A stretch of DNA of 64,000 nucleotides, taken from NCBI RefSeq assembly GCF_000504285.1, contig NZ_KI632511.1, positions 2,539,372 through 2,603,371 of the forward strand, in the 5' to 3' direction. Each line of letters begins with the position of its first letter. Position 1 is the stretch's first letter. The notes under the pieces were generated by a model, which was given only the letters and a program-made list of their open reading frames with translations, was not told where the DNA came from and did no database searches. The translations under genes and the position numbers were made by a program. The stretch is from Actinospica robiniae DSM 44927 (lineage in GTDB: Bacteria > Actinomycetota > Actinomycetes > Streptomycetales > Catenulisporaceae). Positions 48,638-56,941 of the stretch are shown one piece after another.

Positions 48638-50134
48638 ATGCTCAGACAAAGCGGGCGAACTGCGTATGCGAACGACCGGCGCCGCTCGGCCGCACTCGCG
48701 GTGTGCCTGGTCGGCGGCTTCATGACGCTGCTGGACGTGAGCATCGTCAACGTCGCACTGCCCTCCATCAAGGCCGGCCTCGGCGCGTCGTCCGGCGACC
48801 TGCAGTGGGTGCTTTCGGGTTACGCCCTCGCCTTCGGCCTGATCCTGGTGCCTTCCGGCCGGCTCGGGGACGCGCACGGACGGCGGTTGATGTTCATGCT
48901 CGGGCTCGCCGTGTTCACCCTCACCAGCGCGCTGGCCGGCCTGGCCACCGGTCCGATCTGGTTGGTCACGGCGCGGTTCGCGCAGGGGCTGGCCGGCGGG
49001 ATGCTCAGCCCGCAGACGGTCGGGCTGATCCAGCAGCTCTACCGGGGCGCCGCCCGCGGCCGCGCGTTCGGCCTGCTCGGCGCGGTGATCGGGATCTCCA
49101 CCGCGATCGGCCCGCTGCTGGGCGGCCTGCTGATCCAGGCGGGCGGGCCGAGCGACGGCTGGCGCTGGGTGTTCTACGTGAACGTGCCGATCGGCGTGCT
49201 CGCGCTGCCCGCGGCTCGCAGGTATCTGCCGGGCAAGGGCGAGGAGGAGGACGAGCGCAGCAGCGGGCGCAGAGCCCGGGGGCTGGACCCGGTGGGCGTC
49301 GGGCTGCTCGGCCTCGCCGTCATCTCGCTGCTGATGCCGCTGGTGGAGGCGCAGGAGTGGCACGGCTCCGGCAAGTGGCTGCTGATCCCGGTCAGCCTGG
49401 TGCTGCTGACGGCGTTCGTGTTCTGGGAAAGGCGGCAGGCCGATCCGGCCGTGGACCTGAGCCTGTTCAGCCGTCAGTCGTTCTCGCTGGGCACCGCCCT
49501 GGCGCTGTGTTACTTCGCCGGGTTCACCGCGCTCTTCTTCATCTTCACCCTGTTCCTGCAGAACGGGCTGGGCCGCAGCGCCCTGATCGCGGGCCTGGCC
49601 ATCACCCCGTTCGCGGCCGGATCGGCCATCTCCGCGGCCGTCGGCGGGCGGCTGGTGGAGCGGGCCGGGCGGACGCTGGTGGCCGGCGGCATCGTCGCCG
49701 TGCTGGTCGGTCTGGGCGCGACGATGCTGGCCGCGCGGCTGGTCAGCGGGCCGGGCGTGGCCTGGGCCACCGCGGCGCCGCTGCTGCTGGCCGGGATCGG
49801 CAGCGGCCTGGTGATCGCGCCGAACCAGACCATCACCCTCTCCGAGGTGCCGGTCAGCGAGGCGAGCACGGCGGGCGGGGTGCTGCAGACCGCCCAGCGG
49901 ATCGGCTCGGCCGTCGGCATCGCCGTGGTCGGTGCCATGTTCTTCAGCGAGATTCCCGGGGGCGGCCAGGCTACCGGCACCGCGGGCGCGAACCCGCAGA
50001 TGTGGGCCGACGCGTTCGACCGCGGCCTGACGGTCATTCTGGCCTTGGTCGGCGCGTCGCTGCTGATCGCCCTGGTGGACGTGGTCGGCACCCGCGGTAA
50101 GAGGGCGCGGCGCGAAGAAGACGTCGCGGCCTAG
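48638..50134 (+). CDS. MFS multidrug exporter, DHA2 (EmrB/QacA) family
   Basis: A 498-residue, 14-helix transporter. Diagnostic segments are FMTLLDVSIVNVALPSIKAGL (motif D1), LQWVLSGYALAFGLILVPSGRLGDAHGRRLMFMLG (motif A) and GRAFGLLGAVIGISTAIGPLLGG (motif C). It should export drugs or secondary metabolites with proton exchange. No regulator is adjacent. Its last 4 bases overlap the convergent GNAT gene. Confidence 0.9.
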   Translation: MLRQSGRTAYANDRRRSAALAVCLVGGFMTLLDVSIVNVALPSIKAGLGASSGDLQWVLSGYALAFGLILVPSGRLGDAHGRRLMFMLGLAVFTLTSALAGLATGPIWLVTARFAQGLAGGMLSPQTVGLIQQLYRGAARGRAFGLLGAVIGISTAIGPLLGGLLIQAGGPSDGWRWVFYVNVPIGVLALPAARRYLPGKGEEEDERSSGRRARGLDPVGVGLLGLAVISLLMPLVEAQEWHGSGKWLLIPVSLVLLTAFVFWERRQADPAVDLSLFSRQSFSLGTALALCYFAGFTALFFIFTLFLQNGLGRSALIAGLAITPFAAGSAISAAVGGRLVERAGRTLVAGGIVAVLVGLGATMLAARLVSGPGVAWATAAPLLLAGIGSGLVIAPNQTITLSEVPVSEASTAGGVLQTAQRIGSAVGIAVVGAMFFSEIPGGGQATGTAGANPQMWADAFDRGLTVILALVGASLLIALVDVVGTRGKRARREEDVAA

Positions 50135-50631
50135 GCCGCGACGGCGGGCAGGGCGAGCCAGTCCGCCCAGCTGATGTCACGGCCCAGACAGCGCGGCAGC
50201 TGGAACGGCCAGTCGGCCGCGATCCACTGCGGCACCCACGCGTCCAGCGCCCGCTCCGCGTCGCTGCCGGCCAGCTCGTCCACGACCCACCAGGACATCT
50301 CGCCGTCGGCACCGACACGCTCGGGCGGGTCGATGTAGACGCACCCGAGGATCGCGGATTCCTGCTCGTCGAGCAGGCAGTAGTTGAACGACTGGTGCGC
50401 GGCGATCTCGCGCTCGTGGCGCAGCAGGTCGACCCGGTCCTCGTCGTAGGTCATGGTCGGCTTGGGCCAGTCCCAGGCCGGGCCGAAGACCTCCCACAGC
50501 CGGGGCTGCGAGCCCATCACGGCCGGGTAGTCCAGCGGCGTGTCCGCCTCCCGGATCGGCCGCAGGTGCAGCCCGGTGCCGGGGACGGGCACGCGGACGG
50601 GATGGGAGAAGTCCGCGGGCAGCCAGCTCAT
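50131..50631 (-). CDS. GNAT-like acetyltransferase
   Basis: About 166 residues from the ATG at 50631: LHLRPIREADTPLDYPAV, ILGCVYIDPPE and GEMSWWVVDELAGSDAERALDAWVPQWIA resemble the GNAT fold, but the acetyl-CoA Q/RxxGxG/A loop is degraded, so activity is uncertain. It may be a structural relative only. Convergent with the MFS gene. Confidence 0.65.
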   Translation of the reverse strand: MSWLPADFSHPVRVPVPGTGLHLRPIREADTPLDYPAVMGSQPRLWEVFGPAWDWPKPTMTYDEDRVDLLRHEREIAAHQSFNYCLLDEQESAILGCVYIDPPERVGADGEMSWWVVDELAGSDAERALDAWVPQWIAADWPFQLPRCLGRDISWADWLALPAVAA

Positions 50632-50801
50632 GATCGAAACGCTACACCGGCCTGCCGACGCGTTCACCGGGATTTTGCCGCGCCCGGCGCGAAGCAGGTG
50701 CTGCTCCAGGGCGACTGACCTGCATGAAACGGCATTTTCGGGGCACTTGTCGGATTTTCCAGGAACGGATCCCGGAACCCTCCAGGACCAGGAGGCACAT
50801 C

Positions 50802-51218
50802 ATGGCGCAGACAGTGAGCGAGATCATGTCGACCGACCCGGCCACGGTGCCCGGACAGGTCCCGATCTCCGAGGTGGCGCGGCTGATGCGCGAACGAGAG
50901 ATCGGGGATGTGCTGGTGACCGACGAGGGGCGGCTGTACGGCGTGCTGACCGACCGCGACATCGTGGTGCGGGCCGTCGCCGAGGAGCGCTCCGACACGG
51001 CGACCGCGATGGAGATCTGCTCCGGAGACGTGGTCTCCTGCCGCGTCGCCGACGAGGTCGACCGCGCGTTGGCGCTGATGCGCGAGCACGCGGTGCGGCG
51101 GCTTCCGGTGGTCGAGGACGGGCGGCCGGTCGGCGTGGTGAGCCTGGGCGACCTCGCGATCGAGCGGGATCAGCGCTCGGCGCTGGCCGACATCAGCGCC
51201 GCCCATCCGAGCCCGTGA
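50802..51218 (+). CDS. CBS-pair domain protein
   Basis: The 138-residue protein is just two CBS motifs: VSEIMSTDPATVPGQVPISEVARLMREREIGDVLVTDEGRLYGVLTDRDIVVR, then VADEVDRALALMREHAVRRLPVVEDGRPVGVVSLGDLA. Stand-alone CBS pairs bind adenosine nucleotides and signal energy or stress; in actinobacteria they are common in dormancy-type regulons. AGGAGG precedes the ATG at 50802. Probably followed by the small membrane protein gene. Confidence 0.9.
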   Translation: MAQTVSEIMSTDPATVPGQVPISEVARLMREREIGDVLVTDEGRLYGVLTDRDIVVRAVAEERSDTATAMEICSGDVVSCRVADEVDRALALMREHAVRRLPVVEDGRPVGVVSLGDLAIERDQRSALADISAAHPSP

Positions 51219-51293
51219 CGCGTTTTCGGGCGCACCGGTTTGAGCCGGGGCGGATCGGCAACCTGACAGCAGCGACACAGAAGGAGTAACGAC

Positions 51294-51467
51294 ATGGGTG
51301 TCATTCTGTTGGTCTTGCTGCTCGCCCTCGTGCTCGGCGGCCTCGGTTTCGCGGCGCACGTGTTGTGGTGGATCGCCGTCGTGGTGTTCATCGCGTGGCT
51401 GATCGGCTTCGGTGTGAGCCGGGGTGAAGGCGCCGGATCGCGTCGGCGCTGGTACGGCAGGTGGTGA
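51294..51467 (+). CDS. small hydrophobic membrane protein
   Basis: 57 residues: one or two helices (VILLVLLLALVLGGLGFAAHVLWWIAVVVFIAWLIGF) and a basic tail SRRRWYGRW. AGAAGGAG before the ATG makes translation likely. Short proteins of this kind, often called hydrophobic or lmo0937-like proteins, are frequent in actinobacteria and tend to be stress-induced. Role unknown. It has a strong terminator just downstream. Confidence 0.82.
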   Translation: MGVILLVLLLALVLGGLGFAAHVLWWIAVVVFIAWLIGFGVSRGEGAGSRRRWYGRW

Positions 51468-51483
51468 GCGGCAAGCTATTGTC

Positions 51484-51509
51484 AGCGGGCGGGCTTCGGC
51501 CCGCCCGCT
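51484..51509 (+). terminator. UUCG-tetraloop terminator
   Basis: AGCGGGCGGGC (51484-51494) pairs with 51499-51509 around TTCG, followed shortly by CGGCTTTT. A classical intrinsic terminator. Confidence 0.92.
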
Positions 51510-51572
51510 CGGCTTTTCCGGCTCTGTTAGCGTGGACGGGTCCTCGACGGTCGAGCGCGAGATGAGGCTCCG

Positions 51573-52088
51573 GTGTTCCCGTTCTCCCGCTCGCGACGAG
51601 CGCACCGCGCGGAGGGCGACGTTGCGCTCGGCCCCGGCTCGGGTGGCTTCCGCATCGGCGAGGTCCTGCGGATCTCCTGCGCGTCGGCCCAGGCCCGCGT
51701 CGTCGGGGTGAGCGCAACACACTTCATGCTGGTTTGGCCGTGGGGGACGGTGGATCCGGCCTCGACAGGCGTGCGCTGGGATGGGACCTTCGCCTTCCCG
51801 CGAGACCCGGACCATCCCGAGTGGCACAACACACCATGGCGTATCGAAGCAGATGACCTCAGCGGCCTGAGCGTCGGCGACGCGTGCGCCGTCGGCATCC
51901 CGCCCAAGCGCGTCCGCGTGCAGGGGGTGCGCCGCCACCAGCCGCCGGCCGATCTCGGCCGGCTCCCCCGCCCCGAACTGACGTTGAACGTCGTCTTCCG
52001 CGGTGACGAACGCCGGCCGGACGCCGGATTCAGCCTGCGCCTGCCGCCCGCGGAACCGCTGCGGATCGAGCACGAGGATGCCCCGTAG
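51573..52088 (+). CDS. hypothetical protein
   Basis: The 171-residue protein has coding-type composition and balanced content with several Trp (FMLVWPWGTVDP, WDGTFAFPRDPDHPEWHNTPWRIE) and a C-terminal beta-like stretch (LTLNVVFRGDERRPDAGFSLRLPP). I do not recognise it. No signal or membrane helix. It lies upstream of the WXG100-like and RHS toxin genes, so a link (for example immunity) cannot be excluded, but there is a 111-base gap. The start GTG 51573 lacks a clear Shine-Dalgarno. Confidence 0.6.
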   Translation: MFPFSRSRRAHRAEGDVALGPGSGGFRIGEVLRISCASAQARVVGVSATHFMLVWPWGTVDPASTGVRWDGTFAFPRDPDHPEWHNTPWRIEADDLSGLSVGDACAVGIPPKRVRVQGVRRHQPPADLGRLPRPELTLNVVFRGDERRPDAGFSLRLPPAEPLRIEHEDAP

Positions 52089-52199
52089 CAGGTCGACGCC
52101 GCTCCGATGGTAACGCAGAGCATTCATGCAGTTGCTTTCGGGACATACAGTCTTCTGATAAGTTCCGTGTGCACCATGGATCTTGGCAAGGAGGACGGC

Positions 52200-52916
52200 G
52201 TGGCGCTCGATCCGCCGGCGGAAGTCGTGCAGTTCCTCAATTTCATCGGCATCGACTGGCCTCAGGTGAACGAGGACCAAGTGCGGGATCTGGCCTCGCA
52301 CGTGCGTACCTTCGCCAGCAACGTCGAGGGTACCCACCAAGACGCCACCTCCACCGTCTCGGCGATGAGCCAGTCGTATCAGGGCAGTTCCTACGAGGCG
52401 CTGGTCCAACGCTGGGCCGATCTGTCCTCACAGCACCTCAGTGAGCTGACGCAGGCCTGCGAGGTGCTCGCCACGGCGCTGGACGCGGCAGCGGACTTCA
52501 TCGTCGCGCAGAAGGGCGTGGCGATCGCCGAACTGGTCGTCATGGCCGTGGCGTTCGTGGCGGACCAGGCCGCCGCCGTGGCCACCCTCGGCCTGGCCGA
52601 AGCGGCGCTGGTGGCGGTCGAGCAGGCCGGCAAGAAGCTCGTCCAGTTCCTCGAGGACCAGCTGACGCAGTACATCGTCGGCAAGGTGATCGACGCCGCC
52701 GTCACCCCGCTCATCGGGGTGATCGAGAAAGCCGTCGAGGGCTTCACCTTCCAGGCCGCGAGCACCGCGCAGGCGGCCGGGTCGGCGGCAGAGTCCTTCA
52801 TGATGGATCCCGATGCCCTGCGCCAGCAGGCGAGCGAGCTGCTGACGCACGCGGACACGATGAATCAGCATGCGGAGACGTTCACGTCGGCGGTCTCCTC
52901 ACTGTCTTTCCAGTAA
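52200..52916 (+). CDS. WXG100-superfamily protein paired with RHS toxin
   Basis: The 238-residue protein starts with a WXG100-type helical hairpin (VNEDQVRDLASHVRTFASNVEGTHQ, YQGSSYEALVQRWADLSSQHLSEL) followed by long Ala-rich helices (VAIAELVVMAVAFVADQAAAVATLGLAEAALVAVEQAGKKL) and a final coiled segment. Such proteins precede polymorphic toxins in streptomycetes and probably help ESX/type VII or contact-dependent delivery. The GTG at 52200 is chosen for AAGGAGG at 52189-52195. Its 3-prime end is triplicated (52902-52955), 70 bases before the toxin start. Confidence 0.82.
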   Translation: MALDPPAEVVQFLNFIGIDWPQVNEDQVRDLASHVRTFASNVEGTHQDATSTVSAMSQSYQGSSYEALVQRWADLSSQHLSELTQACEVLATALDAAADFIVAQKGVAIAELVVMAVAFVADQAAAVATLGLAEAALVAVEQAGKKLVQFLEDQLTQYIVGKVIDAAVTPLIGVIEKAVEGFTFQAASTAQAAGSAAESFMMDPDALRQQASELLTHADTMNQHAETFTSAVSSLSFQ

Positions 52917-52955
52917 GCGCTGTCCTTCCGATAAGCACTGCCCTTCCGGTAAGCG
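52902..52955. repeat. three 18-bp tandem repeats covering the stop codon
   Basis: Units 52902-52919, 52920-52937 and 52938-52955 (CTGTCTTTCCAGTAAGCG and variants) each carry an in-frame TAA, so the end of the WXG100-like gene has been triplicated. Confidence 0.88.
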
Positions 52956-52986
52956 CTCCCCGCACGTTTCGAAGAGGTCAAAGCTC

Positions 52987-55900
52987 GTGGGTACTGAGAT
53001 CGCCAAGGCACTCAAGGACGGCGCGGACAAGCTCGGCGAGGGGCTGGGCAAGGGCGTGCCCAACGTCTTCCGCAGGTTCTACGGCGAGGCCCACCAGGGC
53101 ATCAACGGCAACATCGAACGCAGCGTGGCCTCGGACTCCAAGTCCGCCAAGGACTTCAGCGCGCTGCACGACGGCGACGCGCCCAAGGACGTGCACGCGT
53201 CGAAGGATCCCGGCAGCTCGAGCGGCAAGAGCCAGAGCGAGGCGACCGGCAAGGCCGCCGGCGACCTGTCCAAGGACGAGGGCAACGTCCTCGAACACGA
53301 CGGTGCGAAGAAGTCCACCGTGGCCGGAGACCCGGTCGACACCGCCACCGGCCAGATGATCACCGGGGAGACCGACGTCGAACTGCCCGGCCGGCTACCG
53401 CTGATCCTGCACCGGGTCTACGCCTCGGGCTACCGGGGCGGGCGTCTGTTCGGCCCGGGCTGGTCCTCGACGCTCGACACCCGGATCCAGATCGACGCGG
53501 ACGGCATCCACTTCACCGACGACGACGGCAGGATCCTGCATTACCCCACGCCCGAGCGGGACGATGCGCAGGTCTTCCCGGCTGAGGGCGCGCGCTGGCC
53601 GTTGACCTGGGACCGTCGTTTCGACACGGTGCGGATCACCGACCCGCGGCGCCGGATCTCCTATGAGTTCACGGTGACGGCCGACACGCCCGACGCGTCT
53701 GAAGCGGCGCAGGCGTATCAGCGACCCCTGACAGCCATCACCGATGGCGACGGCAACCGCATCGACGTGGTCTGCGACGAAGGCCTGCCCGTCGAGGTGC
53801 GGCACGTCGGCGGCTACCGGATCAAGGTCGACACGGTGTTCACACCGGCCGGATTCCGCGTGCAGGCCCTGCATCTGGCCGACGATGCCGCGCCGCACGG
53901 GTCCACGACGCTGGTGCGCTACGACTACGACGCGCGCGGCCGGCTCATCGCGGTGACCGACAGCGCCGATGCCGCCGAACTCTACGAGTGGGACGAGCAG
54001 GACCGGATCAGCCTGATCACCAGGCGCGACGGATTCGCGTACGGGTACGAATACGACGAGCGCGGACGCGTCATCGCCGGCCACGGTCCAGACGGCATGC
54101 TCTCCATGGCGATGTCCTACGACGACGACGCGCGGGTGACGACGTCCACGAACAGCCTCGGGCACCGCACCACATACGGTTTCGACGCGCACGGACGGCC
54201 GGTGCGCATCGAAGAGCCCGACGGCAGTGCCCGCTGCTACGCGTACGACCGGAACAGCCGACTGCTGGCCGAGACCAACGGCGCTGACGAGCGCGCCGAG
54301 TACACGCTGAACGAGGCAGGCGACCCGGTCAGGGTGACGCGGCCGGACGGCACGGCGACCGAGCTCGCCTACAACGATCTCGGCCTGCTCACGACGCTTT
54401 CCGAGGTGAACGGCGACTCCTGGCGGTTCGACTACGACGAGCGGGGCAACCTGGCCGCTTACACGGATCCGACCGGCGCGACGACCCGGTACACGCACAC
54501 CCGGCAGGGCCATCTCGCCACCATCACCGACGCGCTCGGGCACACCACGACGTTCGAGAGCAACGCCGCCGGCCTGCCAGTCGCCGAGACGAACCCGCTC
54601 GGGGACGTCACCCGCTACGCATACGACGCCGCCGGTCGGATGACCCTGATCGTGCACCCGGACGACACGGAAGTCCGCTTCGCCTGGGACGCACGCGGGC
54701 TCCTGGTCTCGCGGGAGCACTCCAACGGCGAGCGCGAGGTCTGGTCCTACAACGACATGCGCAACGCTGTCGAGTACCACGACCCGCTCGGGACCACGGC
54801 TCGCCTGGAGTACGGACCATTCAGTACCCTGATCGCCCGCACCGATCCCTCGGGCCGACGCCACCGCTTCGCGTACGACACCGAACTGCGCCCGACGGCG
54901 GTGACCGGCCCCGACGGCCAGAGCTGGCGCTACGCCTACGATCCGGCCGGGAACCTTCGCGCCCAGACCGATTATGCGGGTCGCACCATCGAGTACCGCC
55001 GCGGCCTCGCGGGCCGCTTGATCGGCCAGACCGAAGGCGAGAACCGGTCGATCGAGTTCGGCTACGACGCGCTCGGGCACATCACCTCGGTGCGCGGCCC
55101 GGACGTGGAGCAGTCGTTCGAGTACGACCAGCTCGGCCGGCTGCGGCGGGCCACGAACGGCGACGGCGTGCTGGATCTGACTCTCGACCCGCTCGGCCGC
55201 CTGCTGAGCGAGACCTGGAACGGGCACACCGTCACGCACGAGTACGACGCGGTCGGGCAGCACGTGCGGCGGAGCACTCCCGGCGGCGCGTCCACGACAT
55301 GGACGTACGACGAAGCGGGCCGGCCGGTCGCGCTGACGGCCGCGGAAGCGGTGATCGCGTTCGAACACGATGCGATGGGCCGCGAGACGAGCCGCCGCTT
55401 CGGCACCCACGGCGCCCTGACTCAGAGCTATGACGAAGTCGGTCGGCTCACCGCGCAGGCGGTCTGGGCGTACCGGCCGGGCGAGACCGGCGTCCAGGAC
55501 GATCCGAGCCAGGCGTACCAGCTTCTTCAGCAGCGAGCGGTCAGCTACCGGGCCGACGGCGTGCCGCTCGAGATCACCGACCGGCTGCGCGGAGACCGGC
55601 GCTTCGACCTCGACCTGCTCGGCCGCGTCACGGGCGTGACCGGTCCGGCGCGCGTGGAGCAGTACGCCTACGACGCGCTCGGCAACATCGCCCGATCCAC
55701 CGTGGGGGCGCCGGAGGTGCCGGACGGGACGGAGACCGATCGCGAGAGGCAGTACGACGGGCTGCTGCTGCGCAGCGCCGGACGCACACACTACGAGTAC
55801 GACGATGCCGGCCAGTTGGTACGTGTGCTGCGACGCACCCTGTCCGGCCAGCGCCATTCCTGGACGTACACCTGGAACAGCCTCGGCCAGCTCGTCGAGA

Positions 55901-56934
55901 CACAGACCCCTGACGGCACGAGATGGCGCTACGTCTACGATCCGCTGGGACGGCGCCGCAGTAAGCAGCGCCTCGACGAAGCCGGCGAACTGGTCGAAGA
56001 GACCCGCTTCGACTGGGACGAGACCCGCCTAGCAGAACAGACCACGAATACCCCGCACGGCGAAGCCAGGGTCCTGACGTGGGACTACGAACCGGGCAAC
56101 TACCGCCCGGCGACCCAGCGGGAACAGATCTGGGCCGGCACGGCCGACCAGCGCACGTACGACCAGCGCTTCTACGCGATCGTGACCGACCTGGTCGGCA
56201 CACCCGCCGAACTCGTCGCCATGGACGGCCGAATAGCCTGGCACCGCACCGCCGACCTGTGGGGCGCGACGATCACAGCCCCCGAAGCGGAAACCGAGTG
56301 CCCGCTGCGATTCCCGGGCCAGTACTTCGACGCGGAGAGCGGGCTGCACTACAACCTGCACCGCTACTACGACCCGGAGACCGGGACGTACGTGTGCGCC
56401 GACCCCCTCGGCATCGACCCCAAGCCCAATCCCCGCACCTACGTCGGCAACCCGCTGACCCAGGTCGACCCGCTGGGCCTGACCCAGCAGGAGGATTGGG
56501 CGGTACAGGACTACAACATCGCCTCCCAACTGCACAGCGCGCTGCCGACGAGCTCTCAGGGCTACCGCACCACCGCCGTCGTCTCCGCCCTCGACGGCAG
56601 CGGCAACCGCGTCCGCATCGCCGCGACGAACGGCGCGAGCCTGCTCTCGCCGGGCCTGCGCAACGACCTCGACGCGGCCGTCACGATGGTCCAGTTGAGC
56701 GGCCAGGGCGGCACGGACCGATGGCAAGTCGCCCCCAGCAGCAAGGTCAAGAACCAGCATGCCGAGGTCAACGCCCTCGAATACATCCATAGCCAGGGCT
56801 GGACCCCGCAGGGCGGCGGCGCGAGCCGCAACTGCTGCGACAACTGCGCGAGCTACCTCCAGGGCGAAGGCGCCCACCTGTTCGGCACCGTCTACCCGGG
56901 CAACGGGCCGGGACAACGCACTTTCGCGTGGTAG
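52987..56934 (+). CDS. RHS-repeat polymorphic toxin with C-terminal deaminase domain
   Basis: From the GTG at 52987 (GAAGAGG upstream) the protein has 1315 residues. An N-terminal helical region (DGADKLGEGLGKGVPNVFRRFYGE) leads to a DUF6531-like start (DPVDTATGQMITGETDVELPGRLPLILHRVYAS). Tens of RHS/YD repeats (YDYDARGRL, YEYDERGRV and so on) follow, ending at the conserved core end GLHYNLHRYYDPETGTYVCADPLGID and NPLTQVDPLGL. The last ~150 residues form the toxin, with HAE (His1258-Ala-Glu1260) and CxxC (Cys1284-Asp-Asn-Cys1287), the zinc and catalytic motifs of the cytidine-deaminase fold. It likely deaminates nucleic acid in competitor cells. No immunity gene follows. Confidence 0.88.
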   Translation: MGTEIAKALKDGADKLGEGLGKGVPNVFRRFYGEAHQGINGNIERSVASDSKSAKDFSALHDGDAPKDVHASKDPGSSSGKSQSEATGKAAGDLSKDEGNVLEHDGAKKSTVAGDPVDTATGQMITGETDVELPGRLPLILHRVYASGYRGGRLFGPGWSSTLDTRIQIDADGIHFTDDDGRILHYPTPERDDAQVFPAEGARWPLTWDRRFDTVRITDPRRRISYEFTVTADTPDASEAAQAYQRPLTAITDGDGNRIDVVCDEGLPVEVRHVGGYRIKVDTVFTPAGFRVQALHLADDAAPHGSTTLVRYDYDARGRLIAVTDSADAAELYEWDEQDRISLITRRDGFAYGYEYDERGRVIAGHGPDGMLSMAMSYDDDARVTTSTNSLGHRTTYGFDAHGRPVRIEEPDGSARCYAYDRNSRLLAETNGADERAEYTLNEAGDPVRVTRPDGTATELAYNDLGLLTTLSEVNGDSWRFDYDERGNLAAYTDPTGATTRYTHTRQGHLATITDALGHTTTFESNAAGLPVAETNPLGDVTRYAYDAAGRMTLIVHPDDTEVRFAWDARGLLVSREHSNGEREVWSYNDMRNAVEYHDPLGTTARLEYGPFSTLIARTDPSGRRHRFAYDTELRPTAVTGPDGQSWRYAYDPAGNLRAQTDYAGRTIEYRRGLAGRLIGQTEGENRSIEFGYDALGHITSVRGPDVEQSFEYDQLGRLRRATNGDGVLDLTLDPLGRLLSETWNGHTVTHEYDAVGQHVRRSTPGGASTTWTYDEAGRPVALTAAEAVIAFEHDAMGRETSRRFGTHGALTQSYDEVGRLTAQAVWAYRPGETGVQDDPSQAYQLLQQRAVSYRADGVPLEITDRLRGDRRFDLDLLGRVTGVTGPARVEQYAYDALGNIARSTVGAPEVPDGTETDRERQYDGLLLRSAGRTHYEYDDAGQLVRVLRRTLSGQRHSWTYTWNSLGQLVETQTPDGTRWRYVYDPLGRRRSKQRLDEAGELVEETRFDWDETRLAEQTTNTPHGEARVLTWDYEPGNYRPATQREQIWAGTADQRTYDQRFYAIVTDLVGTPAELVAMDGRIAWHRTADLWGATITAPEAETECPLRFPGQYFDAESGLHYNLHRYYDPETGTYVCADPLGIDPKPNPRTYVGNPLTQVDPLGLTQQEDWAVQDYNIASQLHSALPTSSQGYRTTAVVSALDGSGNRVRIAATNGASLLSPGLRNDLDAAVTMVQLSGQGGTDRWQVAPSSKVKNQHAEVNALEYIHSQGWTPQGGGASRNCCDNCASYLQGEGAHLFGTVYPGNGPGQRTFAW

Positions 56935-56941
56935 CCGGGGC

